From Hydrogenophaga intermedia (GTDB taxonomy: Bacteria > Pseudomonadota > Gammaproteobacteria > Burkholderiales > Burkholderiaceae_C): DNA of 64,000 bases. A program made the position numbers and the translations under genes. Shown piece after piece: positions 7,782-20,892 of this stretch; position 1 is the first letter of the stretch; every line of letters starts with the position of its first letter. The stretch is taken from contig NZ_JAMBNO010000012.1 in the NCBI RefSeq assembly GCF_023715105.1, positions 113,042 through 177,041 on the forward strand, given 5' to 3'. The notes under the pieces are model-generated. The model was not told where the DNA came from, made no database searches, and was given only the letters and a program-made list of their open reading frames with translations.

Positions 7782-10370
7782 GTGAACACCGACCCCGGCG
7801 ACTCCCTTTTCGACGCCCTCGATCCCGAGCAACCCGGCGCCTGGGCGCAGTCGCTCGCGGTGCCGGCCGACGCTGGCCACCTCGACGAACTGCGCGGCGA
7901 CGGCCCGCACGGCCTCTCCCCGGCCTGGGCCGAATTCTTCAACCACATCGGCCCCGACGGTCTGGCCGATCTGAACCGCCGCACCGAGAACCTGCAGCGC
8001 CAGATCCGCGACAACGGCGTCACCTACAACGTGTACGCCGACGCCAATGGCCTGCAACGGCCCTGGGCGCTGGATCTCTTTCCCGCGCTGGTGAGTCCGT
8101 CCGACTGGGCACAGATCGAAGCCGGCGTGCTGCAACGCGCGCGCCTGCTCAACGCCATGCTGGCCGACCTCTATGGCGAACACCAGCTGCTCAAGCGCGC
8201 GCTGCTGCCTGCAGCGCTGGTGCAGGGCCACCCCGGCTACCTGCGTGCCATGCAGGGCGTGCGCCCGCCGGGTGACACCTGGCTGCACATCGTGGGCTTC
8301 GACCTCGCGCACGGCCCCGATGGCCGCTGGTGGGTGGTGGGCCAGCGCACGCAGGCGCCTTCGGGCCTGGGCTACCTGCTCGAAAACCGCATCGCTGTCT
8401 CGCGCCAGTTCCCCAAGGCCTTTGCCGGCATGCGCGTGCAGCGGCTGGCCGCGAGCTACCGCGCACTCATGGAAGGCATCAAGGCGATGGCGCCGGCCGG
8501 CGAGAACGCGCGCATCGCGCTGCTCACACCCGGCCCCTACAACGAGACCTATTTCGAGCACGCCTACCTCGCGCGCTACCTCGGTCTCACGCTGGTGGAA
8601 GGCAATGACCTCACCGTGCGCGACCAGCGCGTGTACCTCAAGACCCTGGCCGGCCTGGAGCCGGTCCACGCGCTCATCAAGCGACTCGACGACGAATGGC
8701 TCGACCCGCTGGAGCTGCGCGCCGACTCGACGCTGGGCGTGCCCGGCCTGCTGCAGGCCATCCGCGCCGGCAACCTGCTGCTGGCCAATGCACCCGGCTC
8801 GGCCCCGCTTGAATCGAGCGCGCTGCTGGGCTTTCTGCCCGCCATCAGCGAACACCTGCTCGGCGAAGCGCTGGCCCTGCCTTCGCTGGCCACCTGGTGG
8901 TGCGGCGAGGACGCCGCGCTGCGCAGCGTGCTGCCGCTGCTCAAGGGCGGCGTGATCAAGTCGACCTACCCGCGCGGCGGTCGCGAAACCGCCATCGGTC
9001 AGGGGTTGAGCGCGCGCGAGCTGGACGAGTGGTCCGGGCGCATGGCGCGCCTGCCCGAGGAACACACGGTGCAGTCGTGGTTGCCGCTCTCACAGACGCC
9101 CACCTGGGACGGTGAGCGCATCCTGCCGCGCTCGACCATGTTGCGCGTGTTCGCGCTGGCCGACGGCCCGCTATCGTGGCGCGTGCTGCCTGGCGGCCTG
9201 GTGCGCCTGGCGCCGCGCGGCCAACTGGTCGCGGCCATGCAGCGCGGCGGCAGCAGCGCCGACTGCTGGGTGCTTACTGACGGCCCGGTGGACCACACCA
9301 GCCTGCTCGCCAGCCAACCCAGCTCGCTGGCCATCGCGCAGCAGAAGCAGCCCGTGACCAGCCGCGCCGCCGAGAACCTGTTCTGGCTGGGCCGCTACAC
9401 CGAGCGCGCCGAGAACACGGTGCGCCTGGCGCAGATCGTGCTCGACCAGCTCGATGGCGAGGAGCCGGGCACGCAGGCGCTGCTCGCCTGGCTCTCGGCG
9501 GTGGCGCGCGAGAACGCGCTGGTGCTGACCGACACGCCCGAGGCCACACAGTCCTCGCGCGTGTTCGCGCGCAGCCTCGTGGCCAACCTGTCCCCGCGAC
9601 CGCACGACCCGCAGGCCGCGGAGTCCTTCAGCGTGGGCTTCAACCTCGCAGCGCTCAAAGGGGCCGCAGCGCAGGTGCGCGAGCGGCTCTCGCGCGAGCA
9701 CTGGAACCTGATCGAGCTCACACACGCCGGTTTCGTCGACACAGCCGAGCGCCTGGCCGACGACGCCGAGTTCGCCACCGGCGAAGCACAGTCCATGCTG
9801 CAGCAGGCCAGCAAGATGCTGGCCTCCATCACCGGTTCGCAGACCGACCGCATGGTGCGCGACGACGGCTGGCGGCTGCTGTCCATCGGCCGCCACATCG
9901 AGCGTCTGATCACGCTCTCGCGCGCGCTCGCCGTTGGCCTGGAAACGGGCAGCGTGCACGAGCCCGCGGGCTTCGAGGCCATGATCGCGCTGTTCGACTC
10001 GACCATCACCTTCCATGCGCAGTACCAGCAGCGCCGCGACATGGTGGCCCTGATCGACCTGCTGGTGCTCGACCGCGACAACCCCCGGTCACTGGCCTGG
10101 GTCGTGCAAACGCTGCGTGCGCGCCTGTCCAGGCTGGGCCAGAGCGTGGCGCCGGGCGACGCCGACCTGGCGCGCGACCTGCCCGATCCGGCCGAGTGGT
10201 CGCTGATCGAACTGAGCAACTGGCAACGCGGCAGCGACGGCCGGCGCAGCTGGAGCGCGCTGGGCTCGGTGCTGGCCGACTGCGAGTCCGCCGCAGCCGA
10301 CCTCTCCGAGGCCATCGCGCGGCTGCACTTCAGCCACGCAGACCGGCACAGCCAGAGCCTGTCGACCTGA
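7782..10370 (+). CDS. Circularly permuted ATP-grasp / alpha-E fusion protein
   Basis: An 862-residue two-domain protein. Residues ~20-500 are the circularly permuted ATP-grasp type 2 domain (DUF404/DUF407 family; NVYAD, GFDLAHGPDGRWWVVGQRTQ and LLTPGPYNETYFEH are typical). Residues ~530-850 are the helical alpha-E (DUF403) domain, beginning SRAAENLFWLGRYTERAE. In many genomes these two parts are separate neighbouring genes; here they are fused. The reading starts at a GTG at 7782, the first codon compatible with the family N-terminus; the ribosome site is weak. It lies between the two transglutaminase genes and ends 10 bp before the second. ATP-grasp enzymes form amide or ester bonds using ATP, so a peptide-ligase role is likely but unproven. 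Confidence 0.88.
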   Translation: MNTDPGDSLFDALDPEQPGAWAQSLAVPADAGHLDELRGDGPHGLSPAWAEFFNHIGPDGLADLNRRTENLQRQIRDNGVTYNVYADANGLQRPWALDLFPALVSPSDWAQIEAGVLQRARLLNAMLADLYGEHQLLKRALLPAALVQGHPGYLRAMQGVRPPGDTWLHIVGFDLAHGPDGRWWVVGQRTQAPSGLGYLLENRIAVSRQFPKAFAGMRVQRLAASYRALMEGIKAMAPAGENARIALLTPGPYNETYFEHAYLARYLGLTLVEGNDLTVRDQRVYLKTLAGLEPVHALIKRLDDEWLDPLELRADSTLGVPGLLQAIRAGNLLLANAPGSAPLESSALLGFLPAISEHLLGEALALPSLATWWCGEDAALRSVLPLLKGGVIKSTYPRGGRETAIGQGLSARELDEWSGRMARLPEEHTVQSWLPLSQTPTWDGERILPRSTMLRVFALADGPLSWRVLPGGLVRLAPRGQLVAAMQRGGSSADCWVLTDGPVDHTSLLASQPSSLAIAQQKQPVTSRAAENLFWLGRYTERAENTVRLAQIVLDQLDGEEPGTQALLAWLSAVARENALVLTDTPEATQSSRVFARSLVANLSPRPHDPQAAESFSVGFNLAALKGAAAQVRERLSREHWNLIELTHAGFVDTAERLADDAEFATGEAQSMLQQASKMLASITGSQTDRMVRDDGWRLLSIGRHIERLITLSRALAVGLETGSVHEPAGFEAMIALFDSTITFHAQYQQRRDMVALIDLLVLDRDNPRSLAWVVQTLRARLSRLGQSVAPGDADLARDLPDPAEWSLIELSNWQRGSDGRRSWSALGSVLADCESAAADLSEAIARLHFSHADRHSQSLST

Positions 10371-10380
10371 GGAGCCGACG

Positions 10381-11295
10381 ATGGAACTGCGCGTGCAGCA
10401 TCGCACCACCTACCGCTACCTGAGCCCGGTGGACATGGCGCAGCACATGCTGCACCTGTCGCCGCGCGACACCGCCACCCAGCGCGTACACCGCCACCAC
10501 CTCACGATTGCGCCCGAGCCCGCGAGCACACACCGCAGCCGCGACGCCTTCGGCAACCTGCGCACCTTCTTCGCACAGCAGGCACCGCACGAGGTGCTGA
10601 GCGTGGTGGCCGACAGCACGGTGCACACGCGCGCGCCGCAGCCGCTGCCCGAAGGCGCGCCCTGGAAGGCCATGGGTTGGGAGCGCGTGCGTGAGCACTT
10701 CCGCTACCGCGTGAACGCGCCCTACGAGGCCGCTGCGGAGTTCGTGTTCGCCTCGCCACTGGTGCCGCGCGACGAGGCCTTCAGCACCTGGGCCCGGCCC
10801 GCCTTCGAGCCTGGCACGCCGGTGCTGCACGCCGTGCGCGCGCTCATGGAGCGCATCCACACCGAGCTGGTGTACGAGACCGCGAGCACCGAAGTCAGCA
10901 CGCCCGCGCTGGAGGCCCTCGCGCAGGGCAAGGGCGTTTGCCAGGACTTTGCGCACATCATGATCGGCTGCCTGCGCAGCCTGGGCCTGCCGGCGCGCTA
11001 CGTGAGCGGCTACCTGCTGACGCAACCACCACCCGGGCAGGCACGCCTGATCGGCGCCGATGCGTCGCACGCCTGGGTCTCGGTGTACGTGCCAGGCAGC
11101 GACACGGTGCCTGGCGACTGGTTCGACTTCGACCCCACCAACAACCGATGCGGCCGCGGCAGCCCCGGCGAGGACTACGTGACGCTGGCCATCGGCCGCG
11201 ACTTCAGCGACGTGTCGCCCATGCGCGGTGTCATCCAGGGCGGTGCGCAGCACACGCTGGAGGTCGCGGTGACGGTGGCGCCGTCGATAGAATGA
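10381..11295 (+). CDS. Transglutaminase family protein (operon third gene)
   Basis: A 304-residue cysteine-protease-fold protein with the bacterial transglutaminase N-terminal domain (LRVQHRTTYRYLSP) followed by the catalytic core. Cys187 (GVCQDFAH), His230 (ASHAWVSVY) and Asp251 (FDFDPTNN) form the triad, so the enzyme looks active. An AGGAG ribosome site six bases upstream supports the ATG. It follows the ATP-grasp/alpha-E gene by 10 bp and should be co-transcribed with it. Relatives may act as peptidases or acyl transferases rather than true cross-linkers; the substrate is unknown. The last codons overlap a TAGAAT -10 box for ridA. Confidence 0.9.
   Translation: MELRVQHRTTYRYLSPVDMAQHMLHLSPRDTATQRVHRHHLTIAPEPASTHRSRDAFGNLRTFFAQQAPHEVLSVVADSTVHTRAPQPLPEGAPWKAMGWERVREHFRYRVNAPYEAAAEFVFASPLVPRDEAFSTWARPAFEPGTPVLHAVRALMERIHTELVYETASTEVSTPALEALAQGKGVCQDFAHIMIGCLRSLGLPARYVSGYLLTQPPPGQARLIGADASHAWVSVYVPGSDTVPGDWFDFDPTNNRCGRGSPGEDYVTLAIGRDFSDVSPMRGVIQGGAQHTLEVAVTVAPSIE
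11288..11293 (+). promoter_or_regulatory. Candidate -10 box for ridA
   Basis: TAGAAT overlaps the stop codon of the preceding transglutaminase gene and lies 33 nt before the ridA ATG. The same hexamer precedes dapA, guaC, the dehydrogenase gene, the tRNA gene and, on the reverse strand, xseB. No convincing -35 box was seen. Confidence 0.45.
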
Positions 11296-11326
11296 CCCGC
11301 TCCTCAAGACCCCACCGGAGCAACCG

Positions 11327-11794
11327 ATGAGTGCACTCGCCAGGCTCAAGCAACTGGGCATCACCCTGCCCCCCGTGTCCACCCCCGCTGCGGCCTATGT
11401 GCCCTACGTGCAGACCGGCAACCTGATCTTCATCAGCGGCAACATTGCCCGCAAGGACGGCAAGGCCTGGGTCGGCCAGCTCGGCCTCACCATGGACACC
11501 GAGGAAGGCAAGGAAGCTGCGCGGTCCATCGCCATCGCACTCATGGGCACGCTGCAGGCCGCCTGCCAGGCCTCGGGCAAGACGCTCGATGACGTCAAGC
11601 GCATCGTCAAGGTGCTGAGCCTGGTCAACAGCACGCCCACCTACACCGAGCAGCACCTTGTCACCAACGGCTGCAGCGAGCTGCTGGCCGAGGTGTTCGG
11701 CGACGCCGGCCAGCACGCGCGCAGCGCCTTCGGCGTGGCGCAGCTGCCCATGGGCGCCTGCGTGGAGATCGAGCTGATCGCCGAGCTGGGCTGA
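11327..11794 (+). CDS. RidA/YjgF family protein
   Basis: A 155-residue member of the YjgF/YER057c/UK114 family. Classic RidA deaminates reactive enamine/imine intermediates released by PLP enzymes. Family marks are YVQTGNLIFISGNIARKDG, the central KRIVKVLSLVNS segment, and HARSAFGVAQLPMGACVEIELIAE near the end, where the Arg of ARS matches the carboxylate-binding Arg of RidA. It belongs to the longer (~150 aa) subgroup, whose substrate is less clear than that of the 128-aa E. coli type. A GGAG site precedes the ATG and the gene has its own TAGAAT box. It converges on parC across a strong hairpin. Confidence 0.9.
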   Translation: MSALARLKQLGITLPPVSTPAAAYVPYVQTGNLIFISGNIARKDGKAWVGQLGLTMDTEEGKEAARSIAIALMGTLQAACQASGKTLDDVKRIVKVLSLVNSTPTYTEQHLVTNGCSELLAEVFGDAGQHARSAFGVAQLPMGACVEIELIAELG

Positions 11795-11808
11795 GTCGTC
11801 GGCCCAAA

Positions 11809-11838
11809 CAACAAGAGCCGCTGCTGCGGCCCTTGTTG
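11809..11838. terminator. Bidirectional terminator hairpin between ridA and parC
   Basis: CAACAAGAGCCGC, loop TGCT, then GCGGCCCTTGTTG, giving a long stem with one small mismatch region between the convergent stops of ridA and parC. The A/T-rich outer arms could serve as a U-tract in either direction. Confidence 0.65.
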
Positions 11839-11855
11839 CGTCGGTCAGCCAGCGC

Positions 11856-16174
<4,319 letters not shown>

Positions 16175-16182
16175 GGGCGCGG

Positions 16183-16188
16183 ATTGTA
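16183..16188 (-). promoter_or_regulatory. Candidate leaderless -10 box of parE
   Basis: Reverse-strand TACAAT followed by 8 nt and the parE ATG. A -10 element at this distance places transcription start at or next to the start codon. Confidence 0.5.
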
Positions 16189-16315
16189 GGCGCGTGCGGC
16201 CCAAACCACTGGATGAATTCACAGGCCGGCGACAATGCGCGGCGCGCAACAAAGGCGGGCACAAATTTCAAGGGTGCAAACCCATCGCGCCATCGCGGTC
16301 GTGCCAGGGCTTGGG

Positions 16316-16321
16316 CACAAT
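16316..16321 (+). promoter_or_regulatory. Candidate leaderless -10 box of the MFS gene
   Basis: CACAAT ends 6 nt before the MFS ATG; no ribosome-binding site is visible between them. Confidence 0.4.
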
Positions 16322-16327
16322 CCACGG

Positions 16328-17563
16328 ATGACTTCCGCCAACCCGGGCGCGCCGCGCCTCTCCGCCCTGCAGGTGCTGGCCTGCGGCGCCCTCATCGTCA
16401 CGCTGTCCATGGGCATCCGCCACGGCTTCGGCCTGTGGCTGCAACCCATCACCCAGGCCCAGGGCTGGAGCCGCGAGACCTTCGCCTTCGCGCTGGCGGT
16501 GCAGAACCTGGCCTGGGGCGTGTTCGGCATCTTCGCCGGCATGGCGGCCGACCGCTTCGGCGCGTTCCGCGTGCTGGTGGTCGGTGCGGTGCTGTACGGC
16601 CTGGGGCTGGTGGGCATGGCGCTGTCCACCTCCACGCTCACCTTCGCGCTCACCACCGGCATCCTGATCGGTGCGGCTCACGCGGGCACCACCTACGCGG
16701 TGATCTACGGCGTGATCGGCCGCCAGCTGCCGGCCGAGCGCCGCTCCTGGGCCATGGGCGTGGCCGCCGCGGCGGGCTCGTTCGGCCAGTTCCTCATGGT
16801 GCCGGTGGAAGGCTGGTTGATCGCCAGCCTCGGTTGGCAGAACGCGCTGCTGGCGCTGGCTGCCGCAGTGCTGCTGATCGCCCCGCTGGCCATGGGCTTG
16901 CGCGAGCCGGGCTTTGCAGGCACCGCACCGCCGAAGCGCGAGCAGACCATCGTCCAGGCGCTGCGCGAGGCGTTCCAGTACCGCAGCTTCCAGCTGCTGA
17001 TGGCGGGCTACTTCGTCTGCGGCTTCCAGGTGGTTTTCATCGGCGTGCACATGCCCAGCTACCTCAAGGACAACGGCCTGTCGCCGCAGGTGGCGAGTTA
17101 CGCACTCGCCCTCATCGGCCTGTTCAACGTGATCGGCACCTACGCCGCAGGGGCCCTGGGGCAGCGCATGCCCAAGCGGCACATCCTGGCGTTCATCTAC
17201 TTCGGTCGTGCGGTGGCCATTGCGCTGTTCCTGTGGGCGCCCCTCACACCCATGAGCGTGTACCTGTTCTCGGCCGTGATGGGGCTGCTGTGGCTGTCCA
17301 CCATCCCGCCCACCAACGCCACCGTGGCGCAGATCTTCGGCGTGGCGCACCTGTCCATGCTGGGCGGCTTCGTGTTCTTCAGCCACCAGATCGGCAGCTT
17401 CCTGGGCGTGTGGCTCGGCGGCTACCTGTACGACCGCACGGGCAGCTACGACCTTGTCTGGTACATCGCCATCGCGCTCGGTGTGTTCGCCGCGCTGGTG
17501 AACCTGCCGGTGCGCGAGGCGCCGATTGCGCGCCCGCCACAGCGCGTGGGAGCGGCCGCGTGA
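16328..17563 (+). CDS. MFS transporter
   Basis: A 411-residue major facilitator with about twelve hydrophobic segments. The inter-helix 2/3 motif is GMAADRFGAFRVLVVG and the central loop lies near residue 200. The pattern resembles oxalate/formate- or monocarboxylate-type carriers, but the substrate cannot be read from the sequence. The ATG at 16328 is preceded at 6 nt by CACAAT and has no Shine-Dalgarno, consistent with a leaderless message. The stop codon overlaps the GTG start of a 41-codon gene, which in turn overlaps a methyltransferase gene, so the three probably form one transcript. Confidence 0.85.
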   Translation: MTSANPGAPRLSALQVLACGALIVTLSMGIRHGFGLWLQPITQAQGWSRETFAFALAVQNLAWGVFGIFAGMAADRFGAFRVLVVGAVLYGLGLVGMALSTSTLTFALTTGILIGAAHAGTTYAVIYGVIGRQLPAERRSWAMGVAAAAGSFGQFLMVPVEGWLIASLGWQNALLALAAAVLLIAPLAMGLREPGFAGTAPPKREQTIVQALREAFQYRSFQLLMAGYFVCGFQVVFIGVHMPSYLKDNGLSPQVASYALALIGLFNVIGTYAAGALGQRMPKRHILAFIYFGRAVAIALFLWAPLTPMSVYLFSAVMGLLWLSTIPPTNATVAQIFGVAHLSMLGGFVFFSHQIGSFLGVWLGGYLYDRTGSYDLVWYIAIALGVFAALVNLPVREAPIARPPQRVGAAA

Positions 17564-17685
17564 GCGTGCTGCAACGCGCGCTGACCTGGGCCGCCGCCAT
17601 CGCGGCCCTGCTCGTCACGTTTGCGCTCTACCAGCGCCCGGATTTCATGATCGACATGGCCGACCGCCTCTGGAGCTGCTTCTGA
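17560..17685 (+). CDS. Small single-pass membrane protein (41 aa)
   Basis: A 41-codon gene between two recognised genes. It starts at a GTG that overlaps the MFS stop (GTGA) and its TGA overlaps the methyltransferase ATG (TGATG). The product begins VSVLQRALTW, has one strongly hydrophobic helix (AAAIAALLVTFALY, about residues 11-24), then QRPDFMIDMADRLWSCF. Overlaps at both ends argue for a real, translationally coupled gene. Similar tiny proteins with a LYQRPD motif are known to me from Comamonadaceae genomes, but I cannot verify this here. Function unknown. Confidence 0.65.
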   Translation: MSVLQRALTWAAAIAALLVTFALYQRPDFMIDMADRLWSCF

Positions 17686-18239
17686 TGCACGGCAGCGAGG
17701 CGCCTTCGGCCTGGGTGCGGCGATGGTCCCACCTGGTGCCACCGGGGGGTGCCGTACTGGACGTGGCCTGCGGTCGCGGGCGGCACATGCGCTGGTTCGC
17801 GCAGCGCGGCCACCTGGTGACGGGTGTCGATCGCGACCCCGAGGCCGTCGCCGCGGTGCAGGGCGTCGGAAAGGCGGTGCTGGCCGACATCGAGAACGGG
17901 CCCTGGCCGTTTGCCGGTGAGCGCTTCGCGGGGGTGGTGGTCACCCACTACCTGTGGCGCGCGCTCATGCCGCACATCGTCGACAGCGTGGCCGACGGCG
18001 GCGTCCTGATTTACGAGACCTTCGCCGCCGACCACGCCACGGTCGGCAAGCCTTCCCGGCCCGATTTCCTGCTGCGCCCCGGGGAACTGCTGGCGGCCGC
18101 CAGCGGTCTGCGTGTCGTGGCCTATGAAGATGGTTTCTGCAGCGACCCCGACCGCTTCGTGCAGCGCCTGGTGGCGGTGCGCGAAAGCCGGGCCCACGGC
18201 GCAGCGCCGCCCCGATATGCGCTCGATGCCGCTGGGTAG
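17685..18239 (+). CDS. Class I SAM-dependent methyltransferase
   Basis: A 184-residue Rossmann-fold methyltransferase. Motif I is VLDVACGRGRH (about residues 26-36), followed by the acidic end of strand 2 (VTGVDRDP) and the strand-4 segment FAGVVVTHYLWRALMPHI. The short size, with no extra recognition domain, resembles small-molecule methyltransferases of the tellurite-resistance TehB/UbiE-like group; the substrate is unknown. The start at 17685 overlaps the stop of the 41-aa gene. The TAG stop is also the first half of a TAGAAT box that probably drives dapA. Confidence 0.82.
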   Translation: MHGSEAPSAWVRRWSHLVPPGGAVLDVACGRGRHMRWFAQRGHLVTGVDRDPEAVAAVQGVGKAVLADIENGPWPFAGERFAGVVVTHYLWRALMPHIVDSVADGGVLIYETFAADHATVGKPSRPDFLLRPGELLAAASGLRVVAYEDGFCSDPDRFVQRLVAVRESRAHGAAPPRYALDAAG

Positions 18240-18242
18240 AAT
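18237..18242 (+). promoter_or_regulatory. Candidate -10 box for dapA-bamC
   Basis: TAGAAT includes the stop codon of the methyltransferase gene. Transcription from here would give a ~60-nt dapA leader containing the hairpin at 18272-18293. Confidence 0.45.
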
Positions 18243-18271
18243 GCTCCGCTTACCCGCCCCCGGAGGGCGCC

Positions 18272-18293
18272 CAGCGCACGCGCCAGTGCGCTG
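18272..18293 (+). other. Hairpin in the dapA leader
   Basis: CAGCGCAC, loop GCGCCA, GTGCGCTG: a perfect 8-bp stem 15 nt before the dapA ATG, with no following T-tract. It could affect translation or mRNA stability. No lysine-riboswitch core is recognisable. Confidence 0.45.
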
Positions 18294-18308
18294 ACACAAC
18301 GATCCGAC

Positions 18309-19196
18309 ATGCACATGATCACCGGCAGCATCGTGGCCCTGGCCACCCCCTTCCACCCCGATGGCAGTGTCGACTACGCCGGTCTGCGAAAACTGGTCGA
18401 CTGGCACATCGCCGAAGGCACGGACTGCATCGGCGTGGTCGGCACCACCGGTGAATCGCCCACCGTGTCGGTCGAGGAGCACTGCGAGATCATCCGCGTG
18501 TCGGTCGAGCAGGCCAACAAGCGGGTGCCCATCATGGCCGGCTGCGGTGCCAACTCCACCGCCGAAGCCATCAACCTGGCGAAGTTCGCGCGCAGCGTCG
18601 GCGCCGACTGCCAGCTGCAGGTCGTGCCCTACTACAACAAGCCCACGCAAGAGGGCCAGTTCCAGCACTTCAAGGCCATCGCCGAAGCCACCGGCGACCT
18701 GCCCATCGTGCTTTACAACGTGCCTGGCCGCACCGTGGCGGACATGCAGATCGACACCGTGCTGCGCCTGACCCAGGTCAAGGGCATCGTCGGCATCAAG
18801 GAAGCGACCGGCAACATCGAGCGCGCGCAGTGGCTCATCCGCGAGGCGCCGGCCGACTTCGCCATCTATTCGGGCGACGATCCCACCGCCGTGGCCCTCA
18901 TGCTCTGTGGCGGCCACGGCAACGTGAGCGTCACCGCCAACATCGCGCCGCGCGCAATGCACGAGCTCTGCGTGGCCGCCATCGCGGGCGACGCGAAGAA
19001 GGCCATGGCCATCCAGAAGCGCCTGCTGCCAGTGCACAAGCACCTGTTCTGTGAAGCGAACCCGATTCCGCTCAAGTGGGCCATGGCCCGCATGGGCCTG
19101 TGCGGCGAAACCATGCGCCTGCCGCTCACGCCCATGTCGCGACAGTACGTGCCGCAGGTCGAGGCCGCGTTGCGCGACGCCGGCCTGCTGAGCTGA
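18309..19196 (+). CDS. dapA: 4-hydroxy-tetrahydrodipicolinate synthase
   Basis: Condenses pyruvate with aspartate semialdehyde, the first committed step of diaminopimelate/lysine synthesis. The 295-residue TIM barrel has the Schiff-base Lys164 (GIKEATGN), Tyr136 (LYNVPGR) and the GTTGES motif near residue 45-50. The ATG at 18309 and a second ATG two codons later are both plausible. bamC follows 34 bp after the stop. A dapA-bamC order is also known in E. coli (dapA-nlpB), supporting both calls. Confidence 0.95.
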   Translation: MHMITGSIVALATPFHPDGSVDYAGLRKLVDWHIAEGTDCIGVVGTTGESPTVSVEEHCEIIRVSVEQANKRVPIMAGCGANSTAEAINLAKFARSVGADCQLQVVPYYNKPTQEGQFQHFKAIAEATGDLPIVLYNVPGRTVADMQIDTVLRLTQVKGIVGIKEATGNIERAQWLIREAPADFAIYSGDDPTAVALMLCGGHGNVSVTANIAPRAMHELCVAAIAGDAKKAMAIQKRLLPVHKHLFCEANPIPLKWAMARMGLCGETMRLPLTPMSRQYVPQVEAALRDAGLLS

Positions 19197-19230
19197 TTCC
19201 ATTCCCCCGTTGACGTCGAGACCCACCCCG

Positions 19231-20346
19231 ATGCGCTCACCTGTCCGCTCTGCCCGTCCGCTCCACTGCCTGGGCCTGCTTGCTTGCGTTGCCCTGCTCG
19301 CCTCGGGCTGCTCGATCCTCCAGGAGGACAAGATCGACTACAAGAGCGCGCAGCGCGGCAGTACCCTGGACGTGCCGCCCGACCTGACGCAGCTCAGCCG
19401 CGACACGCGCTATGTCGTGCCGGGCGCCGCGGTCACGGCCAGCGGCTACCAGACCAGCCAGACCGGCGGCGCTGCCACCGCTGCCGCAGGAACCGCGCCG
19501 CTGCAGGTGGGCGACGTGCGCATCGAGCGCGCCGGCGGACAGCGCTGGCTGGTGGTTGATCGCGCGCCCGCGCAGCTGTGGGGCCCGCTGCGCGATTTCT
19601 GGCAGGAGAACGGCTTCCTGCTCGACATCGACCAGGAAACCCTGGGCATCATGGAAACCGACTGGGCCGAGAACCGCGCGAAGATTCCGCAGGACTTCAT
19701 CCGCTCCACCATCGGCCGCATCTTCGACAGCGCCTACTCCACCGGCGAGCGCGACAAGTTCCGCACGCGCCTGGAGCGCAACGCCAGCGGCGGCACCGAG
19801 ATCTACGTGACGCACCGCGGCATGGTCGAGGTGTACAGCAGCAGCGAGAAAGACTCGACCGTGTGGCAACCGCGACCGGCCGACCCGGAGCTCGAGGCCG
19901 AGTTCCTGCGCCGCCTCATGCTCAAGCTCGGCGTGAGTGAAGCACAGGCGCAGTCGGTGGCCGCCACCGCGCCGGCGCGCCAGAATGCACGCGTGGCCAC
20001 GGTGAACAACCAGCCGGTGCTGCAGTTCAACGACAACTTCGACCGCGCCTGGCGCCGTGTCGGCCTCTCGCTCGATCGCAGCGGTTTCACCGTCGAGGAC
20101 CGCAACCGCAGCGAAGGCACCTACTTCGTGCGCTACGTCGAGCCCGTGGTGGAGGCAAACAAGCCCGGCTTCTTCGCGCGCATGTTCGGGGCCGAGAGCA
20201 AACAACCCACGCCGCAGCGCTACCGCATCCTGGTCAAGAGCGAGAACGACGCCACCACGGTGTCGGTGCTTGACGCGCAGGGCCAGCCCGATGCCTCGCA
20301 GAACGCGCAGCGCATCGTGCAATTGCTCGCCGCGGACCTGAACTAA
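19231..20346 (+). CDS. bamC: Outer membrane assembly lipoprotein BamC
   Basis: A 371-residue lipoprotein of the BAM complex that inserts beta-barrel proteins in the outer membrane. The N-terminus is a lipoprotein signal with lipobox LASGC, acylated at Cys27. After it comes the unstructured segment that contacts BamD in E. coli (DYKSAQRGSTLDVPPDLTQL), then two helix-grip domains (about 100-210 and 270-365). The ATG at 19231 gives a proper signal peptide; a TTG seven codons earlier is less likely. Its stop overlaps by four bases the stop of the convergent gene. Confidence 0.9.
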   Translation: MRSPVRSARPLHCLGLLACVALLASGCSILQEDKIDYKSAQRGSTLDVPPDLTQLSRDTRYVVPGAAVTASGYQTSQTGGAATAAAGTAPLQVGDVRIERAGGQRWLVVDRAPAQLWGPLRDFWQENGFLLDIDQETLGIMETDWAENRAKIPQDFIRSTIGRIFDSAYSTGERDKFRTRLERNASGGTEIYVTHRGMVEVYSSSEKDSTVWQPRPADPELEAEFLRRLMLKLGVSEAQAQSVAATAPARQNARVATVNNQPVLQFNDNFDRAWRRVGLSLDRSGFTVEDRNRSEGTYFVRYVEPVVEANKPGFFARMFGAESKQPTPQRYRILVKSENDATTVSVLDAQGQPDASQNAQRIVQLLAADLN

Positions 20347-20879
20347 AGCCCCAGGGTGGTGGGCGCGAAGGCCGGTCGGCCTTTGGCCCACCAGTCGCCC
20401 AGGCGCTCGGCGAGCGCCACCCGCCGTTCGGCGCTGTGTTCCGCCACGGCGCTGCTGCGCACAGGGTCCAGGCGCTCCAGGGTCCAGGTCGGCGTCCAGA
20501 TCACCGCGGGAATCTCGTGCGGCGAGGCCTGCGGCACCGCGTGCGCCTCGATGAGGTGCGCCCAGGTGGTGCGCCATTGCACGAAGCGCGGGTGCTGCTG
20601 GCGCAGGGCGGTGAAGTCGCGCGCGAGCAGGCGCATGTGGCGGCCACGATGCGCCCACGCGTTGAGCCCCTCGATCACCGCACGCTCACCCAGCGGCCAA
20701 TCGCTGAAATCGTCGTCGGCCAGCACGATGCTGGACCACCCCGCCTGTGCCGCGTTCGCGCAGGCGGCGCGCACCGCGTCGCCAAAGGCCAGCCGACCGA
20801 CCAGGCGCCCTTCAGGCAAAGCAGGCACCGGATCACCGGCTGCGGTGTTGTTGCTGTCGTCGCTGTTGTCGCCGTCCAT
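20343..20879 (-). CDS. Conserved hypothetical protein downstream of roxA
   Basis: A 178-residue soluble protein with no motif I can tie to a function. It has an acidic, disordered start (MDGDNSDDSNN) and a mixed alpha/beta body with ADDDFSDWPLGERAVIEGLNAW, HMRLLARDF and PRFVQWRTTWAHLIEA; this order faintly resembles part of a phospholipase-D-like fold without its HKD catalytic motif. It begins 13 bp after the roxA stop on the same strand and is probably co-transcribed. It converges with bamC and overlaps it by 4 bp. Confidence 0.75.
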   Translation of the reverse strand: MDGDNSDDSNNTAAGDPVPALPEGRLVGRLAFGDAVRAACANAAQAGWSSIVLADDDFSDWPLGERAVIEGLNAWAHRGRHMRLLARDFTALRQQHPRFVQWRTTWAHLIEAHAVPQASPHEIPAVIWTPTWTLERLDPVRSSAVAEHSAERRVALAERLGDWWAKGRPAFAPTTLGL

Positions 20880-20892
20880 GGCTTGCTCCGCT

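Noticed and set aside
18240..18308. Lysine riboswitch before dapA
   Set aside because: The leader is only ~60 nt and has a single hairpin; a lysine riboswitch needs ~170 nt and a five-way junction.
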